A stretch of DNA of 64,000 nt from Deltaproteobacteria bacterium (GCA_016709225.1 JADJEE010000001.1:1054001-1118000), one strand, 5' to 3'. Positions 1-8,598 are shown, counted from the first letter of the stretch. Translations and numbers: made by a program. The notes: generated by a model not told the origin, from the letters alone.

Positions 1-1050
1 TGCTCCAACATCTCGATCGACTACAACGTCGGCAAGCTGCTGCGCGACCTCACCGGTCTCGAGGCGATCGGCGACGCCGTCATCCAGTACTCGATGCACG
101 CCTGCGCGTCGGTCACCGTCGGCACCGGCGGCGGCAGCATCAGCTGCGGCGTGTGCGTCCCCTGCAAGGAAGACGACGACTGCACGGACATCGACGTCGA
201 CGACGTCGCCGGTGACGCCTTCGGTCCGCTCGGGGCCATCGGTGCCGCACTGCTGCTCGATCAGCTGTTCGGTGCCGACGACCACCTCATCCACATGTTC
301 TGTCAGCCGGTGGCGGGCGACTACGGCGTGTGCGTGCCCTGTCCGACGTTGCTCAACGACTGCACCGGCGGTGGCGGTGGCGGTGGCGGTGGCAGCTGCG
401 ACCACGACGTCTGCACCGCTGGCGGCCCACTGACGCCCGAGTGCGGCAGCTGTGCGGCGACCATCTGCAACCTCGACGACTTCTGCTGCAGCAACTCGTG
501 GGACGACGTCTGCGTCGGTCACGTCGAGGAGAACTGCGCGGGCGGCTGCGGCGGTGGTGGTGGCGGCAACTGCCACGACCAGTGCGAAGCCGGTGCGGCG
601 ATGAACGCCAGCTGCAGCGCGTGCGTGTCGTCGATCTGCGCGGCCGATCCGTTCTGCTGCCAGACCTCGTGGGACGACACCTGCGTCAGCGAGGTCGACA
701 CGTTCTGCGACGGCCAGTGCGCGGGCACCGGCTGCTCCCACTCCGAGTGCGAGCAGGGCGGTCCGCTCGCGGACGGTTGCTCGAGCTGCGTCACCGACGT
801 CTGCGACGCGGACCCGTTCTGCTGCAACACCGATTGGGATGCCACCTGCGCCGGCGAGGCCGACAGCATCTGCGGGCTGTGTGCCGGCGGTGGCTGTGCC
901 CACGACGAGTGCCAGGTCGGCGGCCCGCTCGACGAGGCCTGCTCCGGCTGCGCCGGGGCGGTGTGCGGCGAGGACAGCTTCTGCTGCACCAACCAGTGGG
1001 ACTCGATGTGCGTCAGCGAGGCCGAGGCCAGCGCCTCGTGCCCCTGCTGA
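1..1050 (+). CDS. Cysteine-rich repeat secreted protein (5'-truncated by window edge)
   Basis: The reading frame is already open at base 1 and ends at TGA 1048-1050, so the N-terminus lies outside the window. The visible 349 residues end in four tandem repeats of about 45 residues, each following the pattern C-H-x2-C...C-x2-C...C...D-x-FCC...WD-x2-C...C (for example DPFCCNTDWDATC). The repeats start near 397, 571, 733 and 898. Poly-Gly linkers (GGT/GGC runs near 366-393 and 550-567) separate the first two. The dense paired cysteines suggest a disulfide-rich protein exported to the envelope or outside. Such repeats are common in large myxobacterial surface proteins, but I know of no assigned function. 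An upstream domain may define its role. Confidence 0.85.
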   Translation, partial: CSNISIDYNVGKLLRDLTGLEAIGDAVIQYSMHACASVTVGTGGGSISCGVCVPCKEDDDCTDIDVDDVAGDAFGPLGAIGAALLLDQLFGADDHLIHMFCQPVAGDYGVCVPCPTLLNDCTGGGGGGGGGSCDHDVCTAGGPLTPECGSCAATICNLDDFCCSNSWDDVCVGHVEENCAGGCGGGGGGNCHDQCEAGAAMNASCSACVSSICAADPFCCQTSWDDTCVSEVDTFCDGQCAGTGCSHSECEQGGPLADGCSSCVTDVCDADPFCCNTDWDATCAGEADSICGLCAGGGCAHDECQVGGPLDEACSGCAGAVCGEDSFCCTNQWDSMCVSEAEASASCPC

Positions 1051-1065
1051 GCACGGCGCTCGAGC

Positions 1066-1914
1066 TCAGATCGACCCGGCGAACACCAGGCTCGCCGGGC
1101 CGGTCATCCACACCCGGCGGTCGGGCCCGACGCGGATGACCAGGGTCCCACCGGGCAGGTCGACCTCGACGTCGGTCTGCACCGGCAGGCGCCCCTCGTC
1201 GACCGCCGCCGCGATCGTCGCGCAGGCCCCGGTCCCGCAGGCGTCGGTGATGCCGCAGCCGCGCTCCCAGACCCACAGCCGCACGCGCCCGTCGGCGGCG
1301 ACGTGGGCGAACTCGACGTTGGTGCCCTCGGGGAAGGCGGCGTCGCGCTCGAGTCCCGGTCCGAGCGCGCGCGCGAGCTGCTCGGGGGCCCCGGGGTCGT
1401 CGGTGAAGGCGACCGCGTGGGGGTTGCCCATCGAGACCCGCGCAAAGCTGCGGCCCTCGCCGCGCGCCGGGGTCACGTGGCCCAGTGCCCGGGCGATGCC
1501 CATGTCGACCACGACCGCGGCCCGGGGTCCGCGACCGAGCACGGTGCAGGGGCGGGGGCCGGCGTCGGTGTCCACCACGAAGGCATCGGGGGCCCCGGCC
1601 TCGCGTAGCCACAACGCGACGCAGCGCAGGCCGTTGCCGCACATCTGCGGCCGCGAGCCGTCGGCGTTCACGACGATCATGCGCGCGTGGGCGCCCTCGC
1701 TCGTGGCGGGGGCGACCACCAGCAGGCCGTCACCACCGACGCCGCGTCGTCGGTCACACAGGGCAGGGGCGCGGTGCTGCAGCCCTGCGAGCAGCTGCGC
1801 GAGCGCTGGCTCGCCGTGGCGGCGGGCGTCGAGCACGAGGAAGTCGTTGCCGAGCCCCTCGACCTTCACGAACGAAAGCGGCGCGTCGGCGGCGATGGGC
1901 GGGGACGACGACAA
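1066..1914 (-). CDS. dapF: Diaminopimelate epimerase DapF
   Basis: DapF interconverts LL- and meso-diaminopimelate for lysine and peptidoglycan synthesis in the cytoplasm. The 282-residue product has the family length. It shows GLGNDFLVLDAR near the N-terminus and both catalytic-cysteine motifs: MCGNGLRC in the first half and ERGCGITDACGTGACA in the second, plus GNPHAV. The frame opens with TTG at 1914; GTG at 1869 would cut into the first beta strand, so I prefer TTG. It is the last gene of a leftward operon with pgk, tpiA and secG, starting 15 bases after the secG stop. It ends convergently to the cysteine-rich gene with only 15 bases between. Confidence 0.95.
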   Translation of the reverse strand: MSSSPPIAADAPLSFVKVEGLGNDFLVLDARRHGEPALAQLLAGLQHRAPALCDRRRGVGGDGLLVVAPATSEGAHARMIVVNADGSRPQMCGNGLRCVALWLREAGAPDAFVVDTDAGPRPCTVLGRGPRAAVVVDMGIARALGHVTPARGEGRSFARVSMGNPHAVAFTDDPGAPEQLARALGPGLERDAAFPEGTNVEFAHVAADGRVRLWVWERGCGITDACGTGACATIAAAVDEGRLPVQTDVEVDLPGGTLVIRVGPDRRVWMTGPASLVFAGSI

Positions 1915-1929
1915 CGGCGGACCGCCACT

Positions 1930-2403
1930 TCAGCCGCCGGTGGCGGCGGGCTCGAGGTCCGCGTCGGCGGGCTGCTCGGGCGCGGCATCCCCGTCGTCGG
2001 TCGGGGCCGGCGCAGCGGCCTTGCCCGGTGCGGGCGCGCTGGGACGTGCGCCGGCGGGCGGCAGCGGCCGCGGGTTCGGGCCCACGAACTCGTAGTTCAC
2101 CTCGCTGTCGTCCTCGGGCAGGGCGTTCTCGGCCGCGAGCTTCTCGCTCTCGTCCTTCAGGCGATCGGAGCCCGAGTGGGCGCTGGCGTAGGCGAGGTAG
2201 ACCGCGCACACCATGAAGCCGATCGCGAGGCCTTGGGTCAACTTCGCGAGGAAGTCGGCGCCACCGGAGCCGCCGAACACGGTCTGGCTGGCGCCACCAC
2301 CGAGTGCGGTACCGAGGCCGCCGCCGCGGCCCGCCTGCAACAGCACCACGAGGATGAGCACCACCGTGATGAGGACGTAGATGATCTGGACGAACAGGGT
2401 CAT
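1930..2403 (-). CDS. secG: Protein translocase subunit SecG
   Basis: SecG is the small membrane subunit of the SecYEG channel. The ATG at 2403 gives 157 residues with two hydrophobic segments (about residues 3-22 and 50-70) flanking the characteristic loop QAGRGGGLGTALGGG...TVFGGSG. This is a clear SecG signature. The C-terminus is longer than in most SecG proteins, with a charged stretch followed by a Pro/Ala-rich tail ending in PAATGG; the tail is probably disordered. The upstream tpiA stop lies 16 bases away. The tpiA-secG order is common in bacteria and supports the call. Confidence 0.93.
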   Translation of the reverse strand: MTLFVQIIYVLITVVLILVVLLQAGRGGGLGTALGGGASQTVFGGSGGADFLAKLTQGLAIGFMVCAVYLAYASAHSGSDRLKDESEKLAAENALPEDDSEVNYEFVGPNPRPLPPAGARPSAPAPGKAAAPAPTDDGDAAPEQPADADLEPAATGG

Positions 2404-2419
2404 GGCGGATGGGGGAGCC

Positions 2420-3193
2420 TCAGGGAACGTGCGCGGTGGCGCGGGCAATCGCGAGCAGGGAGGGGGCCTGAAGGGAGGCCCCACCGACGAGGAAGCCGTC
2501 GATGTCGCCCGCGGCCACCAAGGCCCCGGCGTTGTCGGGCTTGACGCTACCACCGTACAGCACCGATCTGTCGCGGCCGGCGTCGGCGAAGCGCTCGCCC
2601 AGCCACGCGCGGATGCAGCGGTGCATCGCGGCGGCCTGCTCGGGGGTCGCCGTGCGGCCGGTGCCGATCGCCCACACCGGCTCGTAGGCGAGCACGAGCC
2701 GCGCGCCGACCAGCTCAGGCGAAAGATCATCAAGTGCAGCAGAAAGCTGCGAGATGACGACGGATTCGTGGCTCCCGGCGTCGCGTGATTCGAGTCGCTC
2801 GCCGACGCACAGCACTGCGTGCAGCCCGGCCTCGAGGCACGCGCGCAGCTTGGCGGCGACCAGCGCGTCGGTGTCACCGAAGAGCGCGCGGCGCTCCGAG
2901 TGTCCGACGATCGATCCGGCACAGCCGGCGGCGGCGATCATCGCCGGGCCGACCTCACCGGTGAACGCGCCCTCGTCCTGGGCCGCGACGTCCTGGGCGA
3001 ACAGCCACAGGTCGGTCGCGGGGCGGCACGCGGGGCGGGTGGCGGCGATCGACAGGTAGGCGGGCGCGACCCCGACCCGCACGTCGGCCGCGGCCCCCAC
3101 CAGGCCCTCGGCCAGCGTGCGGGCACACGCGGCCGCCGCCTCGGGGAGATGGTTCTGCTTCCAGTTGCCCAGCACCCAGCGTTGTCGCGGCAT
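2420..3193 (-). CDS. tpiA: Triosephosphate isomerase TpiA
   Basis: This enzyme interconverts dihydroxyacetone phosphate and glyceraldehyde 3-phosphate. The 257 residues match family length. Visible motifs are GNWKQN (substrate Asn and Lys) at the start, GHSERR with the catalytic His, YEPVWAIGTG with the catalytic Glu and LYGGSVKPDN for phosphate binding. The frame stays open far upstream into pgk, but the ATG at 3193 gives the correct N-terminus MPRQRWVLGNWKQN. This ATG overlaps the pgk stop as TGATG, implying translational coupling. Confidence 0.97.
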   Translation of the reverse strand: MPRQRWVLGNWKQNHLPEAAAACARTLAEGLVGAAADVRVGVAPAYLSIAATRPACRPATDLWLFAQDVAAQDEGAFTGEVGPAMIAAAGCAGSIVGHSERRALFGDTDALVAAKLRACLEAGLHAVLCVGERLESRDAGSHESVVISQLSAALDDLSPELVGARLVLAYEPVWAIGTGRTATPEQAAAMHRCIRAWLGERFADAGRDRSVLYGGSVKPDNAGALVAAGDIDGFLVGGASLQAPSLLAIARATAHVP

Positions 3194-4407
3194 CACACAC
3201 CCTCCGGCTTCAGGGCGGCGACGCCCGGCAGCAGCTTGCCCTCGATGAACTCGAGCGACGCGCCACCGCCGGTCGACACGTGGCCGATGCGGTCGGCGAC
3301 GCCCGCCTGCTGGATCGCCGCCACGCTGTCGCCCCCGCCGACGACCGTGAAGCCGCGGCACTCGGCGAGCGCACGGGCCACCGTCAGCGTGCCCTCGGCG
3401 AAGGCCGGGTTCTCGAACAGGCCCATGGGCCCGTTCCACAGCACCATCTTGGCCGACGCGATCACCTTGGCGATCGCGTCGGCGGAGTCCGGCCCGATGT
3501 CGAGGGCCATCTCGCCCTCGCCCAGTCCGCCGGCGGCGGGCATGCGGCGCGCGAGCTTGGCATCGACGCCGCCGCCGATGCGCAGGTCGGTCGGCAGCAG
3601 CACCCGGATGTCCCGCGCCGCGGCCTTCTCGAGCACCATGCGGCAGTCGCTGTAGCGATCGCGTTCCATCAGGCTCGCGCCGAGGTTGGCCCCGCCGGCG
3701 CCGAGGAAGGTGTTGGCCATCGCGCCGCCGACCACCAGCGTGTCGCCGGCGGCGAGGCGCTCGACCAGCGAGATCAGCACGCCGAGCTTGTCGGAGACCT
3801 TCGCGCCGCCGACGATGGCGACGAAGGGGCGCTCGGGCGCGTCGAGCAGCCGCGAGAGCGCCTTGCACTCCGCCAGCAGCAGGTCCCCCGCCGCATGTGC
3901 CCGCACCAGCCCGGGCACACCCACGACCGAGGCGTGGGCGCGGTGCGACGCCCCGAAGGCATCGTTGACGTAGGCATCGCACAGCTGCGCCAGCGCCTGC
4001 GAGAATTTGGGATCGTTCTTGGTCTCGCCGGGGTGGAAGCGGAGGTTCTGCAGCAGCACCAGCTGGCCCGGCCGCAGATCGGCGACCAGCTTGGTGGCCG
4101 CGTCGCCCACGACCTCGTCGGTCGGCACGCGCACCTCGGTCGACAGCAGCTCGGCAAGGCGGCCAGCGACGGGCTCCATCGCGTACTTGGCCTCGTAGCC
4201 GCCTTTGGGGCGACCGAGGTGCGAGGCCAGCACCAGCTTCGCGCCGCGCTCGATCAGGCTGCGCAACGTGGGCAGCGACGCGACGATGCGGGTGTCGTCG
4301 CGGACCGTGCCGCCCTCGCCGAGGGGCACGTTGAAGTCGACGCGAACGAACACGCGCCGGTTGTCGACGTCGAGCTCGTGATGGCTGGGGACCGCGGGGG
4401 ACGCCAT
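3193..4407 (-). CDS. pgk: Phosphoglycerate kinase Pgk
   Basis: Pgk makes ATP and 3-phosphoglycerate from 1,3-bisphosphoglycerate in glycolysis. The 404-residue product carries RVDFNVPL, SHLGRPKGG, LLQNLRFHPGETKND, NDAFGASHRAHAS, GGAKVSDKLGVL, WNGPMGLFENPAF and the C-terminal nucleotide motif GGGDSVAAIQQAG followed by STGGGASLEFIEGK. The ATG at 4407 gives a normal N-terminus. It is second in a leftward operon, followed at once by tpiA. The usual gapA neighbour is not in this window. Confidence 0.97.
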   Translation of the reverse strand: MASPAVPSHHELDVDNRRVFVRVDFNVPLGEGGTVRDDTRIVASLPTLRSLIERGAKLVLASHLGRPKGGYEAKYAMEPVAGRLAELLSTEVRVPTDEVVGDAATKLVADLRPGQLVLLQNLRFHPGETKNDPKFSQALAQLCDAYVNDAFGASHRAHASVVGVPGLVRAHAAGDLLLAECKALSRLLDAPERPFVAIVGGAKVSDKLGVLISLVERLAAGDTLVVGGAMANTFLGAGGANLGASLMERDRYSDCRMVLEKAAARDIRVLLPTDLRIGGGVDAKLARRMPAAGGLGEGEMALDIGPDSADAIAKVIASAKMVLWNGPMGLFENPAFAEGTLTVARALAECRGFTVVGGGDSVAAIQQAGVADRIGHVSTGGGASLEFIEGKLLPGVAALKPEGV

Positions 4408-4490
4408 GGCGGCGCGATCAGTAGCCCAAGCCTGCGCACCACGTCCACGTGGCGGCTCACACGGGCGCGCGGCCGGCTAGCGCGTCTCGA

Positions 4491-4685
4491 TCACTGGTCG
4501 GGGCCGGTGGCCACGAGGTCGTCGCGCACGAGCTGGATCAGCTCGCTCGAGAGGGTGATGATCTGCTCGGGCGAGTAACCCTGGTGGCGCATCTGTCGGA
4601 AGAGCGAGCGCGCGAGGATCCCCACCGCACGGCGATCGTGGGTGGCGTCGGTGCGGGCGTCGGAGCTGGTCGTGGGAAGGTCCAT
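4491..4685 (-). CDS. Small conserved-looking hypothetical protein (64 aa)
   Basis: The ATG at 4685 gives a 64-residue protein: a polar Thr/Asp-rich N-terminus, then an amphipathic core with ILARSLFRQMRHQGYSPEQ and a second helix ending LVRDDL. The frame continues upstream to 4829, but that extension is Arg-rich and reads like non-coding sequence, so I took the internal ATG. The helical arrangement and GYSPEQ turn resemble short proteins I associate with myxobacteria, but I cannot name a family. It lies 83 bases upstream of pgk in the same direction and may lead that operon. Confidence 0.6.
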   Translation of the reverse strand: MDLPTTSSDARTDATHDRRAVGILARSLFRQMRHQGYSPEQIITLSSELIQLVRDDLVATGPDQ

Positions 4686-5020
4686 GATGGTGATGCCCTG
4701 CCTTGCGCGGCGGGAACGCAACCTCCGTGCCGCGACCGGGCGCCGCGTCGTGCGCCCACAGGAAAATCCGCGTGATTCCGGCCGTCTCCACAGGCCTTTC
4801 GAAGGCGACGTCGAGCCCTCGATGCGCACGGACGTGCGCGGCGCGGGTGTGCACCTGGCTGCGCGAAAGCGACGGCCGGCTGCGCACCCCAGACCATCCG
4901 GCCGCGGGTTCCCGGGTGCTCGCCCGCGTCGGTTTCCGAGCCCCGGCGGCCATTTGGGTTAGACTCCGCGCGGCCTGGCCGTGCAAGACCGCACGTGGTT
5001 CGGGCGGAGGCGGACAGCCC
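4686..5020. other. Divergent intergenic region, 335 bases
   Basis: This gap separates the leftward 64-aa gene from the rightward Mla operon, so it should hold two divergent promoters. I see a -10-like TAGACT at 4960-4965 for the rightward operon without a convincing -35 element. A GGAGG-like ribosome site lies near 5006-5010. Open frames here are Arg/Pro-rich and unconvincing as genes. Confidence 0.4.
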
Positions 5021-5551
5021 TTGAGGACCCTCGCCCTGGTCGCCATCTGCGTACTGACGAGCTCCAGCGGTTGCCGGGGTTGGCAGGGTGATCGATACCT
5101 GCGCCACCGCGCGCCGGCCTCGCGGGCTCGCAAGGAGGCGACGTATGCCTTCGGCCTCCCGGGTGGCGGCTGGCAGCCGATCGCCGACCGCGGCGACCTC
5201 CAGGTCGCGTGGCTCGAGCCGGGCCTGGGTGCGGTGATCGAGCTCCATGCCCAGTGCGCGGACCAGGGCGACAGCTCGCTGGAGCAGTACACCGATCATC
5301 TGCGGATGGACTGGACCAAGTGGACCGTGGTCTCCCAGGTCGAGCTGAAGCTCGAGCGCAGGGCCGCACTGCGGACCGTGGTCGACGCCGAGCTCGACGG
5401 GGTCCCACGCCGCAACGACTTCGTGGTCGTGAAGAAGGACGGCTGCCTGTTCGACCTGCGCTACTCGGCGCCCCCCGACGGCTACGCCAAGGGCCACGCC
5501 GCGTTCGATCGCGTCGTCGGTGGCTTTCGCTTCCCGCTGGTGGGCGCATGA
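5021..5551 (+). CDS. Putative lipoprotein, first gene of Mla/MCE operon
   Basis: A TTG start at 5021, preceded by GGAGG-like sequence, gives 176 residues beginning with a signal peptide (hydrophobic LALVAICVLTS) and a lipobox-like SSGC. The mature part contains LEQYTDHLRMDWTKW and a C-terminal VVKKDGCLFDLRYSA...FDRVVGGFRF, which resembles the PsbP/DUF1795 type of small alpha/beta fold; that similarity is from memory. Upstream in-frame sequence is low-quality, so the longer start was not used. It overlaps mlaE by ATGA. Its position suggests an envelope partner of the lipid transporter. Confidence 0.75.
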   Translation: MRTLALVAICVLTSSSGCRGWQGDRYLRHRAPASRARKEATYAFGLPGGGWQPIADRGDLQVAWLEPGLGAVIELHAQCADQGDSSLEQYTDHLRMDWTKWTVVSQVELKLERRAALRTVVDAELDGVPRRNDFVVVKKDGCLFDLRYSAPPDGYAKGHAAFDRVVGGFRFPLVGA

Positions 5552-6315
5552 AGGCGATCGGCCGCCTGGGCCAGATCGTCTTGTCGGGCCTCGACTGGCT
5601 CGGCGGGCTGACCCAGATGGCCTTCACGATCCTGCGCGCGGGTCCGCGGCGGCCGTGGGGCATCGACGACATCGCCGCGCAGATGGTCCACCAGGGCGTG
5701 CGCTCGTTGCCGATCGCCACCTTCATGTCGCTGTTCATCGGCATGATCCTGGCCTGGCAGTTCGGCTACGCGCTCAAGGACTTCGGCGCCACCATGGCGC
5801 TGGGCGACGCGAGCTCGCTGGCGCTGGTGCGCGAGCTGGTGCCGACCCTGGTCGCGCTGACCGTGGGCGCCAAGATGGCGGCCGGCATGACCGCCGAGCT
5901 GGGCTCGATGAAGGTCACCGAGCAAATCGATGCGGTCGCGGCCCTGGGCGCGGACCCCATCAAGAAGCTCGCGTGGCCGCGGGTGGTCGCGGCGACCTTC
6001 TCGCAGCCGCTCTTGGTGGTGTGGGGCAACCTGCTGGCGCTGCTCGGCGGCATGTTGATCGGCGAGTGGATCTTCGGCGTGCCGGCCGGCTACTTCTACG
6101 AGACCTACGTCGACGAGCTCGCGCCGCTCGACTACATCTCGAGCCTGGTCAAGGCCACCACCTTCGGCATGCTGGTGGGGCTGATCGGCTGCTACCAGGG
6201 CTTCAACACCAAGTTCGGCACCGAGGCCGTCGGCGCCGCGACGACCGAGACCGTGGTCGCGATCTCGATCTGCATCATCATCGCCGACTTCTACCTCACC
6301 ATGGTGTTCTCGTAG
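5548..6315 (+). CDS. mlaE: MCE/Mla ABC transporter permease MlaE
   Basis: This is the inner-membrane permease of an Mla-type phospholipid ABC transporter (MlaE/YrbE family). The 255 residues contain about five hydrophobic segments and the family features: ELVPTLVALTVGAKMAAGMTAELGSM, the VTEQIDAVAALG motif and the late loop GLIGCYQGFNT. The ATG at 5548 overlaps the preceding lipoprotein stop as ATGA; an upstream extension of the frame is only an overlap with that gene. The order lipoprotein, permease, ATPase and MCE protein is that of a Gram-negative Mla cassette. Confidence 0.95.
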   Translation: MKAIGRLGQIVLSGLDWLGGLTQMAFTILRAGPRRPWGIDDIAAQMVHQGVRSLPIATFMSLFIGMILAWQFGYALKDFGATMALGDASSLALVRELVPTLVALTVGAKMAAGMTAELGSMKVTEQIDAVAALGADPIKKLAWPRVVAATFSQPLLVVWGNLLALLGGMLIGEWIFGVPAGYFYETYVDELAPLDYISSLVKATTFGMLVGLIGCYQGFNTKFGTEAVGAATTETVVAISICIIIADFYLTMVFS

Positions 6316-6329
6316 GGCCGGTGACGCGG

Positions 6330-7148
6330 ATGGCCACGCAGGACGTGACCGTGCGGGCCGCCGCGCCGGTCGTCGAGTTCGAGGACGTCAGCAAGGCGTT
6401 CGGCGCCCTGCACGTCTACGAGCACATGTCGCTGCAGGTCTTCGCGGGCGAGACCCTCAGCATCATCGGCGGCAGCGGCAAGGGCAAGAGCGTGTGCCTC
6501 AAGATGATGATCGGTCTGCTGCAGGCCGATGCCGGCAAGGTGCGGGTGCTCGGCCAGGACGTCGACGCGCTCGACGCCGAAGGCCTGCGCAAGATCCGGC
6601 GCAGGGTCGCCTACGTCTTCCAAGGCGGGGCACTGTTCGACTCGATGTCCGTGCTCGAGAACATCGGCTATGCGCTCCGGGAGCACACCCAGCTCGGCGA
6701 CGGCCAGATTCGCGAGCGGGCGCGCGAGTGCCTCGAGATGGTGGCGCTGGGCGCCGATCTGCTCGACGCCATGCCCGCGACCCTCTCGGGCGGTGAGCGC
6801 AAGCGTGTCGCACTCGCACGCTCGATCGCGATCGAGCCCGAGGTTATCCTCTACGACGAGCCGACCACCGGGCTCGACCCCGTGAACATCACCAACATCG
6901 GCAAGATGATCATGAAGCTTCAACGCGAGCTGCGGGTGACCTCGGTGGTCGTGACCCACGACATGCCGACCGCGCGCAAGGTCTCCGATCGCGTGGCCAT
7001 GCTGTTCGAGCGCCGGTTCCCCTTCACCGGCACCGTCGAGCAGATGTGGCACAGCGCCGAGGCCGAGGTCCGCGACTTCATCCACGGCACGCTGCGGCGG
7101 GGCCACGGACGCGACGGCCGCACGCAGGAGCAGCCCAGTGGCGCGTAA
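6330..7148 (+). CDS. mlaF: MCE/Mla ABC transporter ATP-binding protein MlaF
   Basis: This is the cytoplasmic ATPase for the MlaE permease. In 272 residues the motifs are Walker A GGSGKGKS, Q-loop VFQGGALFDS, signature LSGGERKRVALAR, Walker B VILYDEPTTGLDP and the switch His in VVTHDM. The Q-loop context VFQGGALFDSMSV is typical of MlaF/MKL proteins. ATG 6330 was chosen; GTG 6321 in the same frame is an alternative. The gene starts 14 bases after mlaE stops and its end overlaps mlaD by 11 bases. Confidence 0.95.
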   Translation: MATQDVTVRAAAPVVEFEDVSKAFGALHVYEHMSLQVFAGETLSIIGGSGKGKSVCLKMMIGLLQADAGKVRVLGQDVDALDAEGLRKIRRRVAYVFQGGALFDSMSVLENIGYALREHTQLGDGQIRERARECLEMVALGADLLDAMPATLSGGERKRVALARSIAIEPEVILYDEPTTGLDPVNITNIGKMIMKLQRELRVTSVVVTHDMPTARKVSDRVAMLFERRFPFTGTVEQMWHSAEAEVRDFIHGTLRRGHGRDGRTQEQPSGA

Positions 7149-8505
7149 GAACGAGGCCCGCACGCGACTGGTGGTCGGCGGCTTCGTCGTCGCGCTGGGC
7201 GTGATGCTGTTCGCGTCGCTGTTCATCATCGGACAGGTCGAGGGCACCTGGGAGTCCAAGACCACCATCCACACCGACTTCCGCACGATCACGGGTCTGC
7301 GCCGGGGCTCGCCCGTGCAGCTCGCCGGCGTCGAGATCGGCAAGGTCGAGTCGATCGACTTCGTGAACCGCCGCTACCTGTGCGACCCGCTGACCGAGGA
7401 CGTCGGCCGCCACGGGGCGGGGCGCACCGACAACTGCGACGAGTTCCTCTTCTGCGCGCCGTCGGGCGAGTGCGGCGACCTCGAGCCCTACGCGGCCAAG
7501 GGCATGCACCCGCCGTGTCTGTCGAGCGAAGACTGCGCCGACGACGAGGTCTGCGTGACCTCCGAGTTCAAGCGCCGCGCACGGCGGACGGAGTGGAACG
7601 GCCCGGTCGGCGTCTGCGCCCGCTTCAACACCGAGCATCGCCGGGTGCAGGTGACGATGAAGGTCTTCGAGGACAAGCTCGAGCTCATCCGCAGCGACAG
7701 CCGCGCCACCGTCGCCAGCAACGGCGTGCTGGGAGACCAGCTCATCAACATCACGCCGGGCATGCGCGACCCCCTGGGTGAGGAGCGCCGCATCCAGTCG
7801 ACACCGTCGTTGCTCGAGGACATCGAGCTCTTCCGCGGTCGCATCGAGGGCCTCACCGACAAGGTCGACACCAGCCTCTCGGGCATCTCGGCGTTGTTCT
7901 CGGAGCTCAACGACGAGCGCACCATCGGCTCGGTCAAGACCACGCTCGAGAACCTGAGTGCCATCACCGGCCAGGTTGCGCGCGGCGAGGGCCTGGTCGG
8001 CGCGTTGTTCAACGACCCGGCGTTCAAGGAGGACGTCGGCGTGACGCTGCGCAAGGTCCGGGACACCGCCGCGGGCCTCGATGCCTTCGTCGACCGCGCC
8101 AACTCGACGCTGCGCAAGCTCGACGACAACGTCCAGCCGCTGGTCGACGATGGCCGCAAGGTCGCGACCAGCATCCGCAAGCTGCTCGAGGACCTCGAGG
8201 ACCCGAAGAACAAGAGCCTGGTGGCGAAGCTGCTGCGCGACCCCGACGGCCAGATGGTCGCCGACCTCGAGAAGATCCTCGGCGACGTGGAGCGCGTGAC
8301 CGGCAAGGTCGCGTCGATCACCGCCAAGGTCGAGAAGGGCGAGGGCACGCTGGGCAAGCTCATCAGCGACAGCAAGGTCCACGACGACCTGGTGAAGATC
8401 CTCGGCAACATCGAGCGCAACGAAACCCTCAAGTCGCTCGTGCGCGCGGGTATCAAGGCCGACGACGCGGCGCGCGAGTCGGCCCCGCCGGCGCCGGCGC
8501 CCTAG
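7138..8505 (+). CDS. mlaD: MCE-domain lipid-binding protein MlaD with cysteine-rich insertion
   Basis: MlaD proteins anchor in the inner membrane and form hexameric MCE rings that carry phospholipid in the periplasm. This 455-residue product starts at GTG 7138. An N-terminal anchor (LVVGGFVVALGVMLFASLF) is followed by the first half of the MCE domain, with GLRRGSPVQLAGVEIGKV. The domain is interrupted at about residues 78-165 by a segment with eight cysteines (CLSSEDCADDEVC among them). The MCE fold resumes at RRVQVTMKVF with VASNGVLGDQLINI. The C-terminal half is a long helical region typical of MCE proteins. The insertion is described under findings. Confidence 0.9.
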   Translation: MARKNEARTRLVVGGFVVALGVMLFASLFIIGQVEGTWESKTTIHTDFRTITGLRRGSPVQLAGVEIGKVESIDFVNRRYLCDPLTEDVGRHGAGRTDNCDEFLFCAPSGECGDLEPYAAKGMHPPCLSSEDCADDEVCVTSEFKRRARRTEWNGPVGVCARFNTEHRRVQVTMKVFEDKLELIRSDSRATVASNGVLGDQLINITPGMRDPLGEERRIQSTPSLLEDIELFRGRIEGLTDKVDTSLSGISALFSELNDERTIGSVKTTLENLSAITGQVARGEGLVGALFNDPAFKEDVGVTLRKVRDTAAGLDAFVDRANSTLRKLDDNVQPLVDDGRKVATSIRKLLEDLEDPKNKSLVAKLLRDPDGQMVADLEKILGDVERVTGKVASITAKVEKGEGTLGKLISDSKVHDDLVKILGNIERNETLKSLVRAGIKADDAARESAPPAPAP

Positions 8506-8511
8506 CGTCGC

Positions 8512-8532
8512 GCTCTCGCTCTCGCTCTCGCT
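8512..8532. repeat. Short tandem repeat GCTCTC x3.5
   Basis: Three and a half perfect copies of the hexamer GCTCTC lie just after the mlaD stop. Such a tract can slip in replication, but it is outside coding sequence, so length changes should be neutral. Confidence 0.85.
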
Positions 8533-8553
8533 TCCAGGGGAGGCGAGGGGCTG

Positions 8554-8581
8554 GCCGAGCACACCGCTGCGCCCGCTCGGC
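8554..8581. terminator. Possible bidirectional terminator hairpin
   Basis: GCCGAGC (8554-8560) and GCTCGGC (8575-8581) form a 7-bp inverted repeat in the gap between the convergent mlaD and hydrolase genes. No T-tract follows, so its terminator role is inferred from position only. Confidence 0.35.
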
Positions 8582-8598
8582 GGCGCGACGGCGATGGC

